A stretch of 22,783 nucleotides of DNA, taken from a virus. The stretch's first letter is position 1, and each line of letters begins with the position of its first letter. Positions 1 to 9,191 of this stretch are shown here, piece by piece. The notes under the pieces are model-generated. The model was given only the letters and a program-made list of their open reading frames with translations. It made no database searches and was not told where the DNA came from. The position numbers were made by a program, and so were the translations under genes. The DNA is taken from the IMG/VR virus record IMGVR_UViG_3300025141_000821, positions 1-22,783 of that record; one strand, written 5' to 3'.

Positions 1-533
1 CTGCAAATTACAAGCATAAAATTATACCGGCCTTGCAGTCTAGATGTCAGTCACTAACTATTAAACCTGTTGTTGAATTAGCAGTAAAAAGATGTTACAA
101 TATTCTGAAAAATGAAAATGTTAAAGTACCGGAAGAGCAAAAGAAGAAGTTCATCCAGCTCGTCAAACGTCACTTCCCCGATCTACGGAAGACGATCAAT
201 GAACTACAAAAGAATGTTATTGATTCAGAGTTGTGCATTACTAGCGTTGTTAGTGATAACGAGTTGCTCGAAGCCGTTTACAAAAAAATAGCTTCTAAGC
301 AATGTTTAGAAGCAAGAAGATATCTAATTGAAAACGAAGATAGGTTTCAAGGTGATTACGATACTCTATTAAGTAACTATCTAAATTTTATCTACTCTGC
401 TAATATCGATGATATCAAAAAGAAAGAGATGATTGCTATAATTGCAGATCATCTCTATAAAAGCGCGTTTGTTGTGGATAAGGAAATTAACGCGTTTGCG
501 TGTTTGGTAAATCTAGAAAAAGCTCTTATCTAG
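1..533 (+). CDS. 44: Sliding-clamp loader large subunit, gp44-like, C-terminal part (5' end outside window)
   Basis: ATPase subunit of the clamp loader, which opens the DNA polymerase sliding clamp and places it on primed DNA. The reading frame is open from base 3 to the window edge, so the gene begins to the left and no start lies here. The first residues read ANYKHKIIPALQSRCQ, matching the sensor-1 / SRC segment of T4 gp44 (ITAN...PLQSRC). The Ser-Arg-Cys at bases 39-47 is the arginine-finger motif of RFC-type clamp loaders. FPDLRKTINEL, from base 174, matches T4 FPDFRKTIGEL and holds the sensor-2 arginine. The remainder is a helical collar domain. About 176 residues are visible; T4 gp44 has 319. 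In T4 the next gene is the small loader subunit gp62, but here the next gene lies on the opposite strand and its stop codon overlaps this one. The TTG at base 33 is an internal Leu codon, not a start. Confidence 0.88.
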   Translation, partial: ANYKHKIIPALQSRCQSLTIKPVVELAVKRCYNILKNENVKVPEEQKKKFIQLVKRHFPDLRKTINELQKNVIDSELCITSVVSDNELLEAVYKKIASKQCLEARRYLIENEDRFQGDYDTLLSNYLNFIYSANIDDIKKKEMIAIIADHLYKSAFVVDKEINAFACLVNLEKALI

Positions 534-1138
534 TACATACTAGGGCCTTTTTTCAAATCCGACAAATACTTATCAGTATACGAGGCTACCGCCGGGGAGG
601 GGGTGACAGGGTCAGAAGGAATGTCAGTATTTTGTTTTGGTAGAGATCTTTCTGTTGGTGTAAGATCATGAGGCTCTGTACCGCCTCTATCAGCTCTATT
701 TGCAAGGTTTTCCTCATCTTCAACAACCTCTTCTGGCTTAATTATTACATTACTCGGTCTTACCATCGCATCTGGAATAGGGAGAAGATTTGGAGCGTAT
801 TGTACAGCCTGTCCTAACAGACCTGGAACAGTTACGTAATGTGAATATCTACCACCACCTTGATCAAGCGCAATGTCTAAATTTACGTCAAGAGATGATT
901 GATCTGAACTAGCGGGGTAACGTGACGGTGTTGTGTCTTTTATCCCAACGACTCTAATATGCAATCCCGAGTCAACCATATTAGAAAGCAAATCTTTAGT
1001 TTTCTTAGGTAATGATTTATAACAATCGGTTGATTGATAGTCGTCATTAAACTTAAAAACATCACCTACAAGGAAGCCTCCACGCTCGTATCTCCTCATA
1101 TAAGATTCATGCAAATTAACAAACTTTTTACCTGCCAT
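530..1138 (-). CDS. Hypothetical late protein, 202 aa, with acidic Pro-rich tail
   Basis: Function not recognised. The start was set at the ATG at 1138 (MAGKKFVNLHESYMRRYE...) rather than an upstream in-frame ATG at 1162, because a late-promoter motif CATAAATA (1151 to 1144) ends 6 nt before 1138 and would lie inside a longer gene. Residues 1-130 look folded: a basic N-terminal segment, then GGFLVGDVFKF, a Lys-rich helix around residue 50, and a beta-type region ending in LPIPDAMVRP. From about residue 135 it is low complexity, rich in Glu, Asp, Pro, Thr and Ser, and probably disordered. There is no signal peptide or membrane segment. The IPD-then-KPEE arrangement reminds me of conserved unknowns in marine T4-like phages, but I cannot name a family. 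The late promoter suggests a virion or assembly role. It ends convergently with the clamp loader, the two stop codons sharing the CTAG at 530-533. Confidence 0.7.
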   Translation of the reverse strand: MAGKKFVNLHESYMRRYERGGFLVGDVFKFNDDYQSTDCYKSLPKKTKDLLSNMVDSGLHIRVVGIKDTTPSRYPASSDQSSLDVNLDIALDQGGGRYSHYVTVPGLLGQAVQYAPNLLPIPDAMVRPSNVIIKPEEVVEDEENLANRADRGGTEPHDLTPTERSLPKQNTDIPSDPVTPSPAVASYTDKYLSDLKKGPSMY

Positions 1139-1143
1139 AATAT

Positions 1144-1151
1144 TATTTATG
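1144..1151 (-). promoter_or_regulatory. Candidate T4-type late promoter (CATAAATA)
   Basis: CATAAATA read on the minus strand differs from the T4 late consensus TATAAATA only at the first base. It ends 6 nt before the ATG at 1138, the same placement seen for the plus-strand motifs, and it fixes that start. It implies late transcription running toward the clamp-loader gene. Confidence 0.6.
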
Positions 1152-1185
1152 CAGACCTGCAAATAATCACACGGTATCAGGTAAC

Positions 1186-1452
1186 TTAATCTCTAAGAAA
1201 TTCTGCTAAAGTATGAAACGCTATAAATACTTCGGTATCATCTTCTATAGCAAGTCCTAGATCTTCTTCGATTTCAAAAGCATGCGTCGTGTGTACAGAT
1301 TTTTCAATTACCCACCTCCCATCTTTAATATACACTCGCCCCTGTCTCGGGTTAGGAAGATTCATAGCAGCATAAACTTCCTCTTTAAGAGCAGATACTA
1401 ATTCTTTTGTGGTTATTTCTACATCAACATCAGTTTTACCTCGAACACGCAT
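1186..1452 (-). CDS. Hypothetical small protein, 88 aa
   Basis: Family not recognised. The N-terminus reads as a strand (VDVEITTKEL) followed by a helix (VSALKEEVYAAMNL). The middle YIKDGRWVIEK looks like a beta hairpin, and the end is acidic and helical (EEDLGLAIEDD...FHTLAEFLRD). There is no membrane segment or signal peptide. The start ATG at 1452 opens onto the divergent gap before the gp25 gene. No TATAAATA-like motif precedes it. Instead the upstream minus-strand DNA has an AT run with TATAAT-type hexamers (1459-1469), which could serve as a host-type -10, but without a clear -35 this is weak. It lies 47 nt upstream of the 202-aa gene on the same strand, which has its own late promoter, so the two may be expressed at different times. 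Confidence 0.6.
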   Translation of the reverse strand: MRVRGKTDVDVEITTKELVSALKEEVYAAMNLPNPRQGRVYIKDGRWVIEKSVHTTHAFEIEEDLGLAIEDDTEVFIAFHTLAEFLRD

Positions 1453-1498
1453 ACTTATATTATATTATAGTTCCTTAAATTCGATTTACCACTTGGGT

Positions 1499-1506
1499 AT
1501 TAAATA
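1499..1506 (+). promoter_or_regulatory. Candidate late promoter (ATTAAATA) for the gp25-gp6 unit
   Basis: ATTAAATA ends 7 nt before the gp25 start. It differs from TATAAATA at the first two bases, keeps the TAAATA core and has the spacing shared by the other motifs here. It lies in the 60-bp divergent gap 1453-1512, which otherwise holds only AT-rich sequence. Confidence 0.5.
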
Positions 1507-1512
1507 TTATAA

Positions 1513-2001
1513 ATGGCTCTTATAAAATTAACAGATGTATCGGTTGATAAAAGCGAAGAAGCCGCCTTAAAAGACGGTTATCTGTATAAGGATCTCTTTC
1601 TTGATTTAGTTCCGGAAGTATACTATAACAAACAGCTAAACAAAAATATTATTTTAAAAGATGTTCAAGGATCATATGATTTACAGGCTATCAAGAATAG
1701 TATTATTAACGTGTTTTTAACTTCCCCAGGTCAAAAAATATTAAATCCAGAATTTGGTTTAGATTTGAGAAGATATCTTTTTGAACCGGTTAACAGCTCT
1801 ACTGCATATATGATAAAATATGATATTGATACTAAGTTACCTGATCAAGAGCCAAGAATAGAATTGATAAACGTAAGTGTAGATGCTATTACAGATGAGC
1901 AGGAATATTACATATCTATGCAAATAAATATACCATCGCTCAATGCATACGGGATAACACTTAAGTCATTATTAAATAGTAACGGATACTACGTATTATA
2001 A
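1513..2001 (+). CDS. 25: Baseplate wedge subunit gp25 (GPW/gp25 family)
   Basis: Structural protein of the contractile-tail baseplate wedge. In T4, gp25 sits in the inner baseplate with gp6 and gp53 and nucleates sheath assembly. The 162-aa product has the family signature: GQKILNPEFGLDLRRYLFEP at about residues 73-92, and a Glu-Pro-Arg at residues 113-115, the EPR core motif of gp25-like proteins in phages and related contractile injection systems. T4 gp25 has 132 residues; the extra length here is an N-terminal extension of about 30 residues ahead of the LDLVPEVYYN segment. No Shine-Dalgarno is visible; a late-promoter motif ends 7 nt upstream. The next gene, gp6, begins 5 nt after the stop, which fits the conserved gp25-gp6 neighbourhood. 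Confidence 0.92.
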   Translation: MALIKLTDVSVDKSEEAALKDGYLYKDLFLDLVPEVYYNKQLNKNIILKDVQGSYDLQAIKNSIINVFLTSPGQKILNPEFGLDLRRYLFEPVNSSTAYMIKYDIDTKLPDQEPRIELINVSVDAITDEQEYYISMQINIPSLNAYGITLKSLLNSNGYYVL

Positions 2002-2005
2002 AACC

Positions 2006-3853
2006 ATGCCAACGAATACAAACGATACCTCAAATAAATTTTTAGATTTTAATCTACCGCAAGACGCGTATGTAGCATTTGATGCAGTAAGCTTGAAGGA
2101 TTATATTATTGATCGATTAGATGAAAATGAAAAATTTACTGATCAAAATTATGAGGGTAGTAACTTAGCTGCGGTGATTGATATCATTGCATATTCTTAT
2201 CATGTTCTTTTATTCTATTTAAACAATACTGCCGCGGAAGTAAATTTTGATCAAGCTACTCTGTACGAGAATATGAACAAAATTGTAAAGTTGATAGGTT
2301 ACAAGCCTGCTGGTAAGCAAACTTCCATTGTTCCTATAAACGCTAAAGCATCAGCATCTCTTCCTACTGGTAATTACACTATTCGCAAATATTCATACTT
2401 TTTAGCCGACGGTATTCAATATAATTTTAATGACGATTACTCTTTTAATAAAGCCAAGGCCGGAACAGAAGAAACACTGCAGTCTATAAATGACGAGGTA
2501 ATATTGTATCAAGGCACAATTAAGGAATATCCCGATTATACAGCTCAGGGCGAAGAATTCGAAATTTTACCAATTGTCGTTGATAATATTGTTGATAGTA
2601 ATGATGATAAATTTATTGCTGATGGGACAATAAGTGTATATGTAAAAGAAGCGAGTAATAGCACATATTACGAATATAAAATTGTAGAAAGTTTATATCT
2701 TTCAAAATCTGTTGACCGTGTGTGTGAACTGAGACTAAATGAACATGGTCATTATGAGGTAAAATTTGGAAATGGTGTATTTGGTAAAAAGCTCGATCAA
2801 GGTGACATAGTATCAATAGATTATATTTTGTCTGATAATGTAGGTGGTGTTATCAGTAAAAACGTAATTAATGGTAATAAACTTTTTGTTTATAATTCAG
2901 CCCGTCAGGCGGTATTATTTCAAGACTTATATCCTAATAAGAGTCAGACGACCTTTTTAAATATTACTAACAGCCCAAAAATCACCTTTAACAACCCATT
3001 AAACTCTTCAGCCCTTTCAACGGAAGAAACAGTTGAACAAATTAGACAAAATGCTCCAAAAATGTTTTCTTCGCAATTAAGATTGGTTACAGAAAAAGAT
3101 TATCAATCGTTCTTAGAAAGAAATCTAGCTAATGTAATTACTAGCACACGCGTTGTAAGTAATCAAAGTTATATTAATGAATATATACAATATTTTTACG
3201 ATATATGTGTTGACCCAAATAAAGTCAACAGAGTAATAATTAACCAAGTAAATTTTGCAGATGCATGCGATTTTAATAATATTAACGTGTTTACTGTTCC
3301 GAGATTTACTATTACAGAAGATAAGACGTATCCGCCGTTTTTAAGTAACTCGTTTAAAAATTATATAGTTACACAAACACAGGATCGTAAAATGCTGTCT
3401 AATAATGTGGTACCAAGAGATCCAATTTATATGGGATTCGGATTAGGAATAGGTGATCCATCTAACCTAACGTTAGATATTTTAGACCAAACTAAGCTTT
3501 ATGCTGTAAGAGAAACAAATAATAAGATTAATAAAACGACCCTAAAAACGCGTATAGCTAGTTTAATTAAGAAGTTTTTTGATCCAGAAGAAAATTCACT
3601 TGGGGAAAATTTAAAGTTAGTAAATTTAGCTAATGATATACTTTCACTGGAGGGAATAAAGCGTTTTGAAACAAGAAACGAGACCACAGGGGAAATATTT
3701 ACTGGAGGGATATCGTTTTTATCGTTTAATCCACAATACCCGGAAAGTGATATAGAGTTAGTAAACCAAGATAAAACATTACCATTCTTTAAGTTCCCCT
3801 ACTTATACTCTCCCTTATCCGTGGCCAAGCGCATTGTTATAACAGATGAGTAA
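2006..3853 (+). CDS. 6: Baseplate wedge subunit gp6 (baseplate J-like)
   Basis: Core ring protein of the baseplate. In T4, dimers of gp6 join neighbouring wedges into the inner ring and rearrange on contraction. The 615-aa length is close to T4 gp6 (660). Diagnostic segments are the N-terminal NLAAVIDIIAYSYHVLLFYLNNTAAEVNF (residues about 50-80, given here only in part as a family feature), VTEKDYQSFLERN around residue 365, and especially YEVKFGNGVFGKKLDQGD around residues 250-267, typical of the gp6/baseplate-J fold. The C-terminal part contains the usual helical segment (TRIASLIKKFFDPEEN...). It starts 5 nt after gp25 with no Shine-Dalgarno, and its last 8 bases overlap the next gene (ATG at 3846), suggesting coupled translation. 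Confidence 0.9.
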   Translation: MPTNTNDTSNKFLDFNLPQDAYVAFDAVSLKDYIIDRLDENEKFTDQNYEGSNLAAVIDIIAYSYHVLLFYLNNTAAEVNFDQATLYENMNKIVKLIGYKPAGKQTSIVPINAKASASLPTGNYTIRKYSYFLADGIQYNFNDDYSFNKAKAGTEETLQSINDEVILYQGTIKEYPDYTAQGEEFEILPIVVDNIVDSNDDKFIADGTISVYVKEASNSTYYEYKIVESLYLSKSVDRVCELRLNEHGHYEVKFGNGVFGKKLDQGDIVSIDYILSDNVGGVISKNVINGNKLFVYNSARQAVLFQDLYPNKSQTTFLNITNSPKITFNNPLNSSALSTEETVEQIRQNAPKMFSSQLRLVTEKDYQSFLERNLANVITSTRVVSNQSYINEYIQYFYDICVDPNKVNRVIINQVNFADACDFNNINVFTVPRFTITEDKTYPPFLSNSFKNYIVTQTQDRKMLSNNVVPRDPIYMGFGLGIGDPSNLTLDILDQTKLYAVRETNNKINKTTLKTRIASLIKKFFDPEENSLGENLKLVNLANDILSLEGIKRFETRNETTGEIFTGGISFLSFNPQYPESDIELVNQDKTLPFFKFPYLYSPLSVAKRIVITDE

Positions 3854-6131
3854 TATACAAGTAAACTATGCAACTTTTGATGTAGAAGATTATAAGCGTG
3901 AAGCTAAATTGTCTTCTTATAACCTCCCCTTTACTCCTCTCACCTTTAAAGCTCGTATACCTAGTTCTCTTGGAGGTGAAGCGGTAACCACACAGTACAA
4001 TACTTTAAAAGCAACTTTTGATTTTGGAGATGGTAGCTTTGGAAACGCGCTTACTAGTAGACATACGTATGAATACCCCGGTGTCTATAATGTAAGAATG
4101 GTTTTACGTGATTGTAACAATAATTCCATTCTCGCATCTTATAGTACAGATATTACAATACACGATTATATAACTAATACCTTTACTATATCAGCAGGGA
4201 CTAATGATCCTAAATTTAATATATTAGCATTATCTGCTAATGAATTTTCTAACCCAATTACAGTTACTTCACAAACGCCCTTTTATCAAGATTTTCAAGA
4301 TATTTACTTTTCGATTTCAGGCTGCAACGTGCCTAACTACTATAATCTAGATGAAAATAAATTTAACAATCTTAAGAAATTTAATTCATTTTATAAAAAG
4401 GAATATATAGACACTTTATCTGGGTTTGAATATGAGCCTATAGATAAGATTGCTCTTTCATCTACTAACATATATGTACGATTAAGCGGTAATAATCACA
4501 TGTCCGGTAAGGGACCTTCAGCATTTGCGATAGTAAATACACTAAGTACGCATATATCAAGTGTTAATGTTGGAAGCTCTGGAAAACAGATAACATACTT
4601 TAGAACCGACGAGCAAGATCTACCTTACAGACATGTGAATATATCTTTCTTTAAAGATAGAGATAATATTTTTTCTCCTAGTCTACAAGGTTATAAAAAT
4701 AACAACTACACGAACAACTTTACTGTCACACTTTCATCTTTAGTAGGTGCAACTTCTGCTCAGACCATTAGTAGTATAGCAATTACGTCAAACGGTATTA
4801 CAGGAGAAGAAGACAGTGTAACGACGTTTGAGGTATCACCCGTTCAATTTAAAGGGTTAGGGATACCGTTTATGCTAACACCAAAAAATACTAGTTACGC
4901 AACAATGAAGTCGTTATCTAGCCATAGATACCCAATCTTTGAATTACTTTCTGGTAAAACTCCACATGTACGTGGTACTCCTCTTAGTGGTGTTGTTGTG
5001 GATTCGTCTCACTATACAATTGAGACTTTAAGTGGAACTGTTTCTTCGATAAATACAGATTTTTGGTATAGAGGATTATTAACATTTAATGATAATACAC
5101 TCGCATCAATTTCTGCCAAGCCAGCTTTTTTAACACTAAGCGCAAAGTGCCCATATGATAATATTGCGGTTACACCTACAACAACAAATACGGTAACCGG
5201 GTATGTATCTTTCACATGTTATCCCAAAGACTATTATCAAGCATATAAGCAAAATGAAGATTTTGATTTTGAACAAACGATAAAAGATTTAAGATTTCAA
5301 GAAGTTTTATTAGATAAAAATATTTTATTTTCTGACTTTATTGGAACAATATTTGGTAATGTGAGTAGTAATTATACCACTTTAGGCAAGAAGCTTTGGG
5401 AGAAAATACAAAACTTTACATCAAATAATAATGATATAGATTATTGCAATATTACATCTCTTATAGATCTAGCCAATTTAGCAGATGATGACGGTATCGT
5501 GTTTGATAGATCTTTAGCTCAACAACCCGAGCTTATAGATAGATTAATGAGTGTACTTAGTGTAAACTATAATAAGTTTAGAGGAACGCAAAATAAATTT
5601 GATGAAAATTATAACCCTCAAGGTCACGCGACAAAAGTATTATATGGTAAAAATTTAGGTGCGGAACTAAACGCATCAACTTATGAAGTTTCTGCTGGAA
5701 CTGATATAGTAGCATATGAAAAGTTTAGTCAAACCTATACTAGACTAAACACATACCAGCCCTTATCTGCATTAAGTGGTTACCGTGGAACCATATCGGG
5801 TAATTTTCAAACTTACATGCTCAGTAATTATAATACTTCAAATACTAATCCCGGAGGATCAACAGCAACTGCAACTAGTGGTGCGCCGTACTGGGGGTGG
5901 CCATTAGTGTTGCCTGAGACTTATGATAGCATTACTGATGTAACGAAGTTTTATAAATTTTACAGCCTATCAGCAGTATACGATGATACTATTACCGGTG
6001 GGTTAATAGACTACTCAAATGGGCTAACAACGTTAGATTATAGTACTCCACTTAGTTCGCTTGAGGGTGATAATAATATATTTGATGTTATGCTTCGAAA
6101 CTCTTTATTTAGTAGTCTATCTCTGTTCTAG
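3846..6131 (+). CDS. PKD-domain baseplate/tail structural protein, 761 aa
   Basis: Probable virion protein of the baseplate periphery. An N-terminal PKD (Ig-like beta-sandwich) domain spans about residues 30-110: FDFGDGSF near residue 58, HTYEYPGVYNVRMVL near residue 73, and closing strands ending in DITIHDY. The FDFGDG ... HTYxxPGxYxV pattern is the PKD hallmark. A long Ser/Thr/Asn-rich beta region follows. A helical segment around residues 475-590 (KLWEKIQNF, ELIDRLMSVLSVNYNKFRG) may pack against other baseplate proteins. There is no signal peptide or membrane segment. It overlaps gp6 by 8 nt and ends 15 nt before the next gene, so it is probably made with gp25 and gp6. T4 has no PKD protein between gp6 and gp7. 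An adhesin or wedge-decorating role is inferred from the domain and position. Confidence 0.72.
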   Translation: MSNIQVNYATFDVEDYKREAKLSSYNLPFTPLTFKARIPSSLGGEAVTTQYNTLKATFDFGDGSFGNALTSRHTYEYPGVYNVRMVLRDCNNNSILASYSTDITIHDYITNTFTISAGTNDPKFNILALSANEFSNPITVTSQTPFYQDFQDIYFSISGCNVPNYYNLDENKFNNLKKFNSFYKKEYIDTLSGFEYEPIDKIALSSTNIYVRLSGNNHMSGKGPSAFAIVNTLSTHISSVNVGSSGKQITYFRTDEQDLPYRHVNISFFKDRDNIFSPSLQGYKNNNYTNNFTVTLSSLVGATSAQTISSIAITSNGITGEEDSVTTFEVSPVQFKGLGIPFMLTPKNTSYATMKSLSSHRYPIFELLSGKTPHVRGTPLSGVVVDSSHYTIETLSGTVSSINTDFWYRGLLTFNDNTLASISAKPAFLTLSAKCPYDNIAVTPTTTNTVTGYVSFTCYPKDYYQAYKQNEDFDFEQTIKDLRFQEVLLDKNILFSDFIGTIFGNVSSNYTTLGKKLWEKIQNFTSNNNDIDYCNITSLIDLANLADDDGIVFDRSLAQQPELIDRLMSVLSVNYNKFRGTQNKFDENYNPQGHATKVLYGKNLGAELNASTYEVSAGTDIVAYEKFSQTYTRLNTYQPLSALSGYRGTISGNFQTYMLSNYNTSNTNPGGSTATATSGAPYWGWPLVLPETYDSITDVTKFYKFYSLSAVYDDTITGGLIDYSNGLTTLDYSTPLSSLEGDNNIFDVMLRNSLFSSLSLF

Positions 6132-6132
6132 A

Positions 6133-6140
6133 GATAAATA
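6133..6140 (+). promoter_or_regulatory. Candidate late promoter (GATAAATA)
   Basis: GATAAATA, one base from the T4 consensus, starts two bases after the previous stop codon (6129-6131) and ends 7 nt before the ATG at 6147. Confidence 0.65.
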
Positions 6141-6146
6141 TGTTTA

Positions 6147-9100
6147 ATGGACACTATCGTTACAGGATTTCCTGAAGTAGATTTATCTATAACTAACCCT
6201 AACGTACGTAGGGATAATGCTTTAGATAAGTTTACACCGTTTTCTTTTGTACAGTTTATTGAAACGGTGAGTGTAGATTATCAACCGGATACACTGACAA
6301 GATTTTATAACGCTTATATTAATAGATGGAATAATAAGGTCCGGACGCAAAGTAGCAGTAACAAAGAGCAAATTATAGACAGATATCGCGACTTTTTAAA
6401 AGACATTACTTTAAACTTTTCTACTAACGCAGAAAGAACTTTTCTTACTCAGTTAGATTTTACTGATCCATATGACATGGAAATAGCGATGTCTTTTTAC
6501 AGTAAAAAAATAAGAAGTATTATATCTTACTATAAGAAAAAGCGACAAAAACTTCACTACACGGCTACCAAAGCTAAGGTAAAGGGCAGCTCTCTTGGTG
6601 TTGAACAGGCTGCTATAGATCTTGTTGTTGAGTTTTTAGAAAATCGTAGTACAGCAGCAAAAGACTATGACATAGAAAAAATAAAACAAAATTTAACTAT
6701 TTCGATTACAGATTATTTTGATAATTATTCACAATACTTTAATAGAGAGCCAGATGCTCATAAATACGGCGAGACTTTTAAAAGTTATGATCCAACCGGA
6801 TTACCTAGTGATAATATATTTTTAGCAGATGATAAGACATTAATACAGGAAGTTTTTGCTAATGTAGGGGAAGATTTAATTGCGCTCAAAGAGGGAAGAG
6901 AAAGTTTAAATTTTAATATTAAAGAAGACTCTCTATTTAGTAATAAGCGTGAATTAACAGAAAAATTTATGGGCGCTGATTTCTATTATATAGAAACGGA
7001 TAGCGAGGGTATACCAAATTTAGATGAAAATGGTAACCCACATCTCTTATTTGAAGCAAAAAAGCCCTACGCAAACTTTTTAAATCAAGACTTCCCTTCC
7101 ACTGCTTCTGTTTTTTCTAATGAAATTATAAGTGAACGAGATTTAGGATTTTTTAGACCACAAAATTCAGCAATTGCTACTATTGAAGGTAGACGACTAC
7201 AATTTTTTACAAAAAAGATTTATAAACCTAATCAGTTATATATATTTCCAGATCCAAATTTATTTACTAATACACAAAATGTATTGACCTTTATTATTGA
7301 TACATCACGATCAATAAACAACGCTAGTAAGGGACTTGCAGTAAATCAACCAAATACAGACAGAGATAGCACCTCTTTTATTGGATATAATTCTCAAATA
7401 GGTCTAGATACAAATTTAAATACAGATTTATCGTACTTATTTGATGAGGGATATATTGACGACAGTAAACAAGATTTGTTTGGTAATATTTTTGGTCTAG
7501 TAAAAGATTACAATTACTATCGGAATAATGTTGTATTAGAACCTACAAAAAAAATAAAGAGTCTAATGATGAACGGTTATCAATTTTTTGATGATCTGTA
7601 CGGTGAAGGTTATAATTTTTCTTACAAAGTTGCAGATTCAGCAACATTTTCCGAAACTATAAGATCTGGGCTTTCAACATTTACTAATGGTTTCACAGGG
7701 AGAGGGCCGGCTGGATTACTACCGGATACTCCGTCTAATTGGACAAGTTTTCCAACTTCTGCATATAATATTTTCTATAGATATTTTTCACCTTATCAAA
7801 CCTTAAAACAGCCCTCTAATTATCTAGAAGTAGATTACGGTCGTCCGGAAAATCTAGAAATCAATGCTGATATAAAAGAAGGAGCATATTTTAAATTTTC
7901 AGATACTGAGGCTTTAACAGATCCTACGAGTGCCGTGACAGTAGGTACTAAAGGTGGGGCACGAACAGTAAACATATCTGATCTAAGTGCATATGGAACC
8001 AGTACTGATCAGTTTTATTATTCAGAATTAACGGAAGCAGGTATAGGTCTTTTTAATGTAAATCCACCATATCCAGGTAATACAGATTTTGCTACAAGGA
8101 CTATATTTACAGCGTTATGTGACCCTACTGATTCGTGGACGATAGGATTAGTCGGTAACTTTACCTATGATGTGCGATTATCAGGTGGCTCCGGAAACAG
8201 TGGTAATGATGTAAAGAATTACGATGGGATGCGATTTACAGATAACATCGTATTCAACTATAAGCCTAGTGAAGAAAATTTTGATTATGACTCAACTGTC
8301 TATTCAAAGACTACAATAGCTGATGTAACATCAGCAAATGAAAGATTTTTTGAAAAACGTGACCATCTTGGAAAAATTTATGTTAAAAATATAAACAGAG
8401 CATGGAATGCACCAGCTGTAAAAGAATTAACAGAATGGTTACCATACTTATCTACTAAGTATAGCAGTTCAATTTGTCATGAGCTTTCAACAGCTATAGT
8501 AAATTTTGATATTTTTTACAACACGTTGTTTATTGAAACGAGCGGTAACTTAATTATTGAAAGAACAAATTATAAGGACGAGACGTTTACAACACCAAAT
8601 ACGTTTACAAATTCTTTAAGTTTTAATGGCAACTTTTTTGATAAGGTTAGTAACAGATTAAAGGTTAAAGATGACGTCTTCTACTGTAGAATGGTGAGAG
8701 CTCAACTAGGTTACAAGGGTGATAGATTTTACCCAGAATTATACAAATACAATTATAACGACGATAAAACTGAAAAACTATTTCCAACTACAGGTAATAC
8801 TGTTCTTTCCTCTTCTTACTACTTCAATCTAACAGGTGACAATTCTGTATATATTGAATGCGGTAAGCCTTTATTAACCTACAGTAGTGATAATCAGCAA
8901 TTTAATTTAGGCGTTATTCTAAAAGATCAAAACAAAGGGCCCGTGTTGTTAAACTATCTTTTCGAGTATGTAGATGATATTAAATTCTTAAACTCTGAAG
9001 CATATGCCTGTAATAATAGTAGGTTTACGTATACTTTCTCACAAACAGGAAAAAATATAATCGATTTAAATAACTTAAACTTCGTCCTATCATCTACTGC

Positions 9101-9191
9101 TAGAGGACCCGGTCGTGGAACCGGTGTTCCAACTCTAACAACAACCTACGTGTCGCCAAATCCTCTATCCGGCGCTGCTTTAATATTATGA
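6147..9191 (+). CDS. Large baseplate structural protein, 1014 aa, in the T4 gp7 position
   Basis: Likely baseplate wedge or peripheral structural protein. Its length is near T4 gp7 (1032 aa), and as in T4 it is a very large protein shortly downstream of gp6, but I see no motif proving homology. Residues 1-220 are helix-rich and charged (RFYNAYINRW, KIRSIISYYKKKRQKLHY), suited to packing against gp6. The central part has Asn/Tyr-rich mixed structure, and roughly residues 540-1010 read as beta-rich with glycine loops. No signal peptide, membrane segment or catalytic motif is visible. It has its own late-promoter motif, no Shine-Dalgarno, and an ATGA overlap with the next gene. The gp7 assignment is an inference from order and size; a phage-specific structural protein is the alternative. 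Confidence 0.6.
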   Translation: MDTIVTGFPEVDLSITNPNVRRDNALDKFTPFSFVQFIETVSVDYQPDTLTRFYNAYINRWNNKVRTQSSSNKEQIIDRYRDFLKDITLNFSTNAERTFLTQLDFTDPYDMEIAMSFYSKKIRSIISYYKKKRQKLHYTATKAKVKGSSLGVEQAAIDLVVEFLENRSTAAKDYDIEKIKQNLTISITDYFDNYSQYFNREPDAHKYGETFKSYDPTGLPSDNIFLADDKTLIQEVFANVGEDLIALKEGRESLNFNIKEDSLFSNKRELTEKFMGADFYYIETDSEGIPNLDENGNPHLLFEAKKPYANFLNQDFPSTASVFSNEIISERDLGFFRPQNSAIATIEGRRLQFFTKKIYKPNQLYIFPDPNLFTNTQNVLTFIIDTSRSINNASKGLAVNQPNTDRDSTSFIGYNSQIGLDTNLNTDLSYLFDEGYIDDSKQDLFGNIFGLVKDYNYYRNNVVLEPTKKIKSLMMNGYQFFDDLYGEGYNFSYKVADSATFSETIRSGLSTFTNGFTGRGPAGLLPDTPSNWTSFPTSAYNIFYRYFSPYQTLKQPSNYLEVDYGRPENLEINADIKEGAYFKFSDTEALTDPTSAVTVGTKGGARTVNISDLSAYGTSTDQFYYSELTEAGIGLFNVNPPYPGNTDFATRTIFTALCDPTDSWTIGLVGNFTYDVRLSGGSGNSGNDVKNYDGMRFTDNIVFNYKPSEENFDYDSTVYSKTTIADVTSANERFFEKRDHLGKIYVKNINRAWNAPAVKELTEWLPYLSTKYSSSICHELSTAIVNFDIFYNTLFIETSGNLIIERTNYKDETFTTPNTFTNSLSFNGNFFDKVSNRLKVKDDVFYCRMVRAQLGYKGDRFYPELYKYNYNDDKTEKLFPTTGNTVLSSSYYFNLTGDNSVYIECGKPLLTYSSDNQQFNLGVILKDQNKGPVLLNYLFEYVDDIKFLNSEAYACNNSRFTYTFSQTGKNIIDLNNLNFVLSSTARGPGRGTGVPTLTTTYVSPNPLSGAALIL

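Noticed and set aside
33-35. TTG as a start for a 166-aa protein
   Set aside because: The frame is open to the window edge and the upstream codons match the gp44 sensor-1 region, so TTG is an internal Leu.
1139-1162. Upstream ATG at 1162 for the minus-strand 202-aa gene
   Set aside because: A late-promoter motif lies between it and the ATG at 1138, and the added residues do not look like part of the protein.
1997-2004. TATAAAAC before gp6 as a late promoter
   Set aside because: It lacks the final TA of the TAAATA core and ends 2 nt from the start; gp6 is better explained as co-transcribed with gp25.
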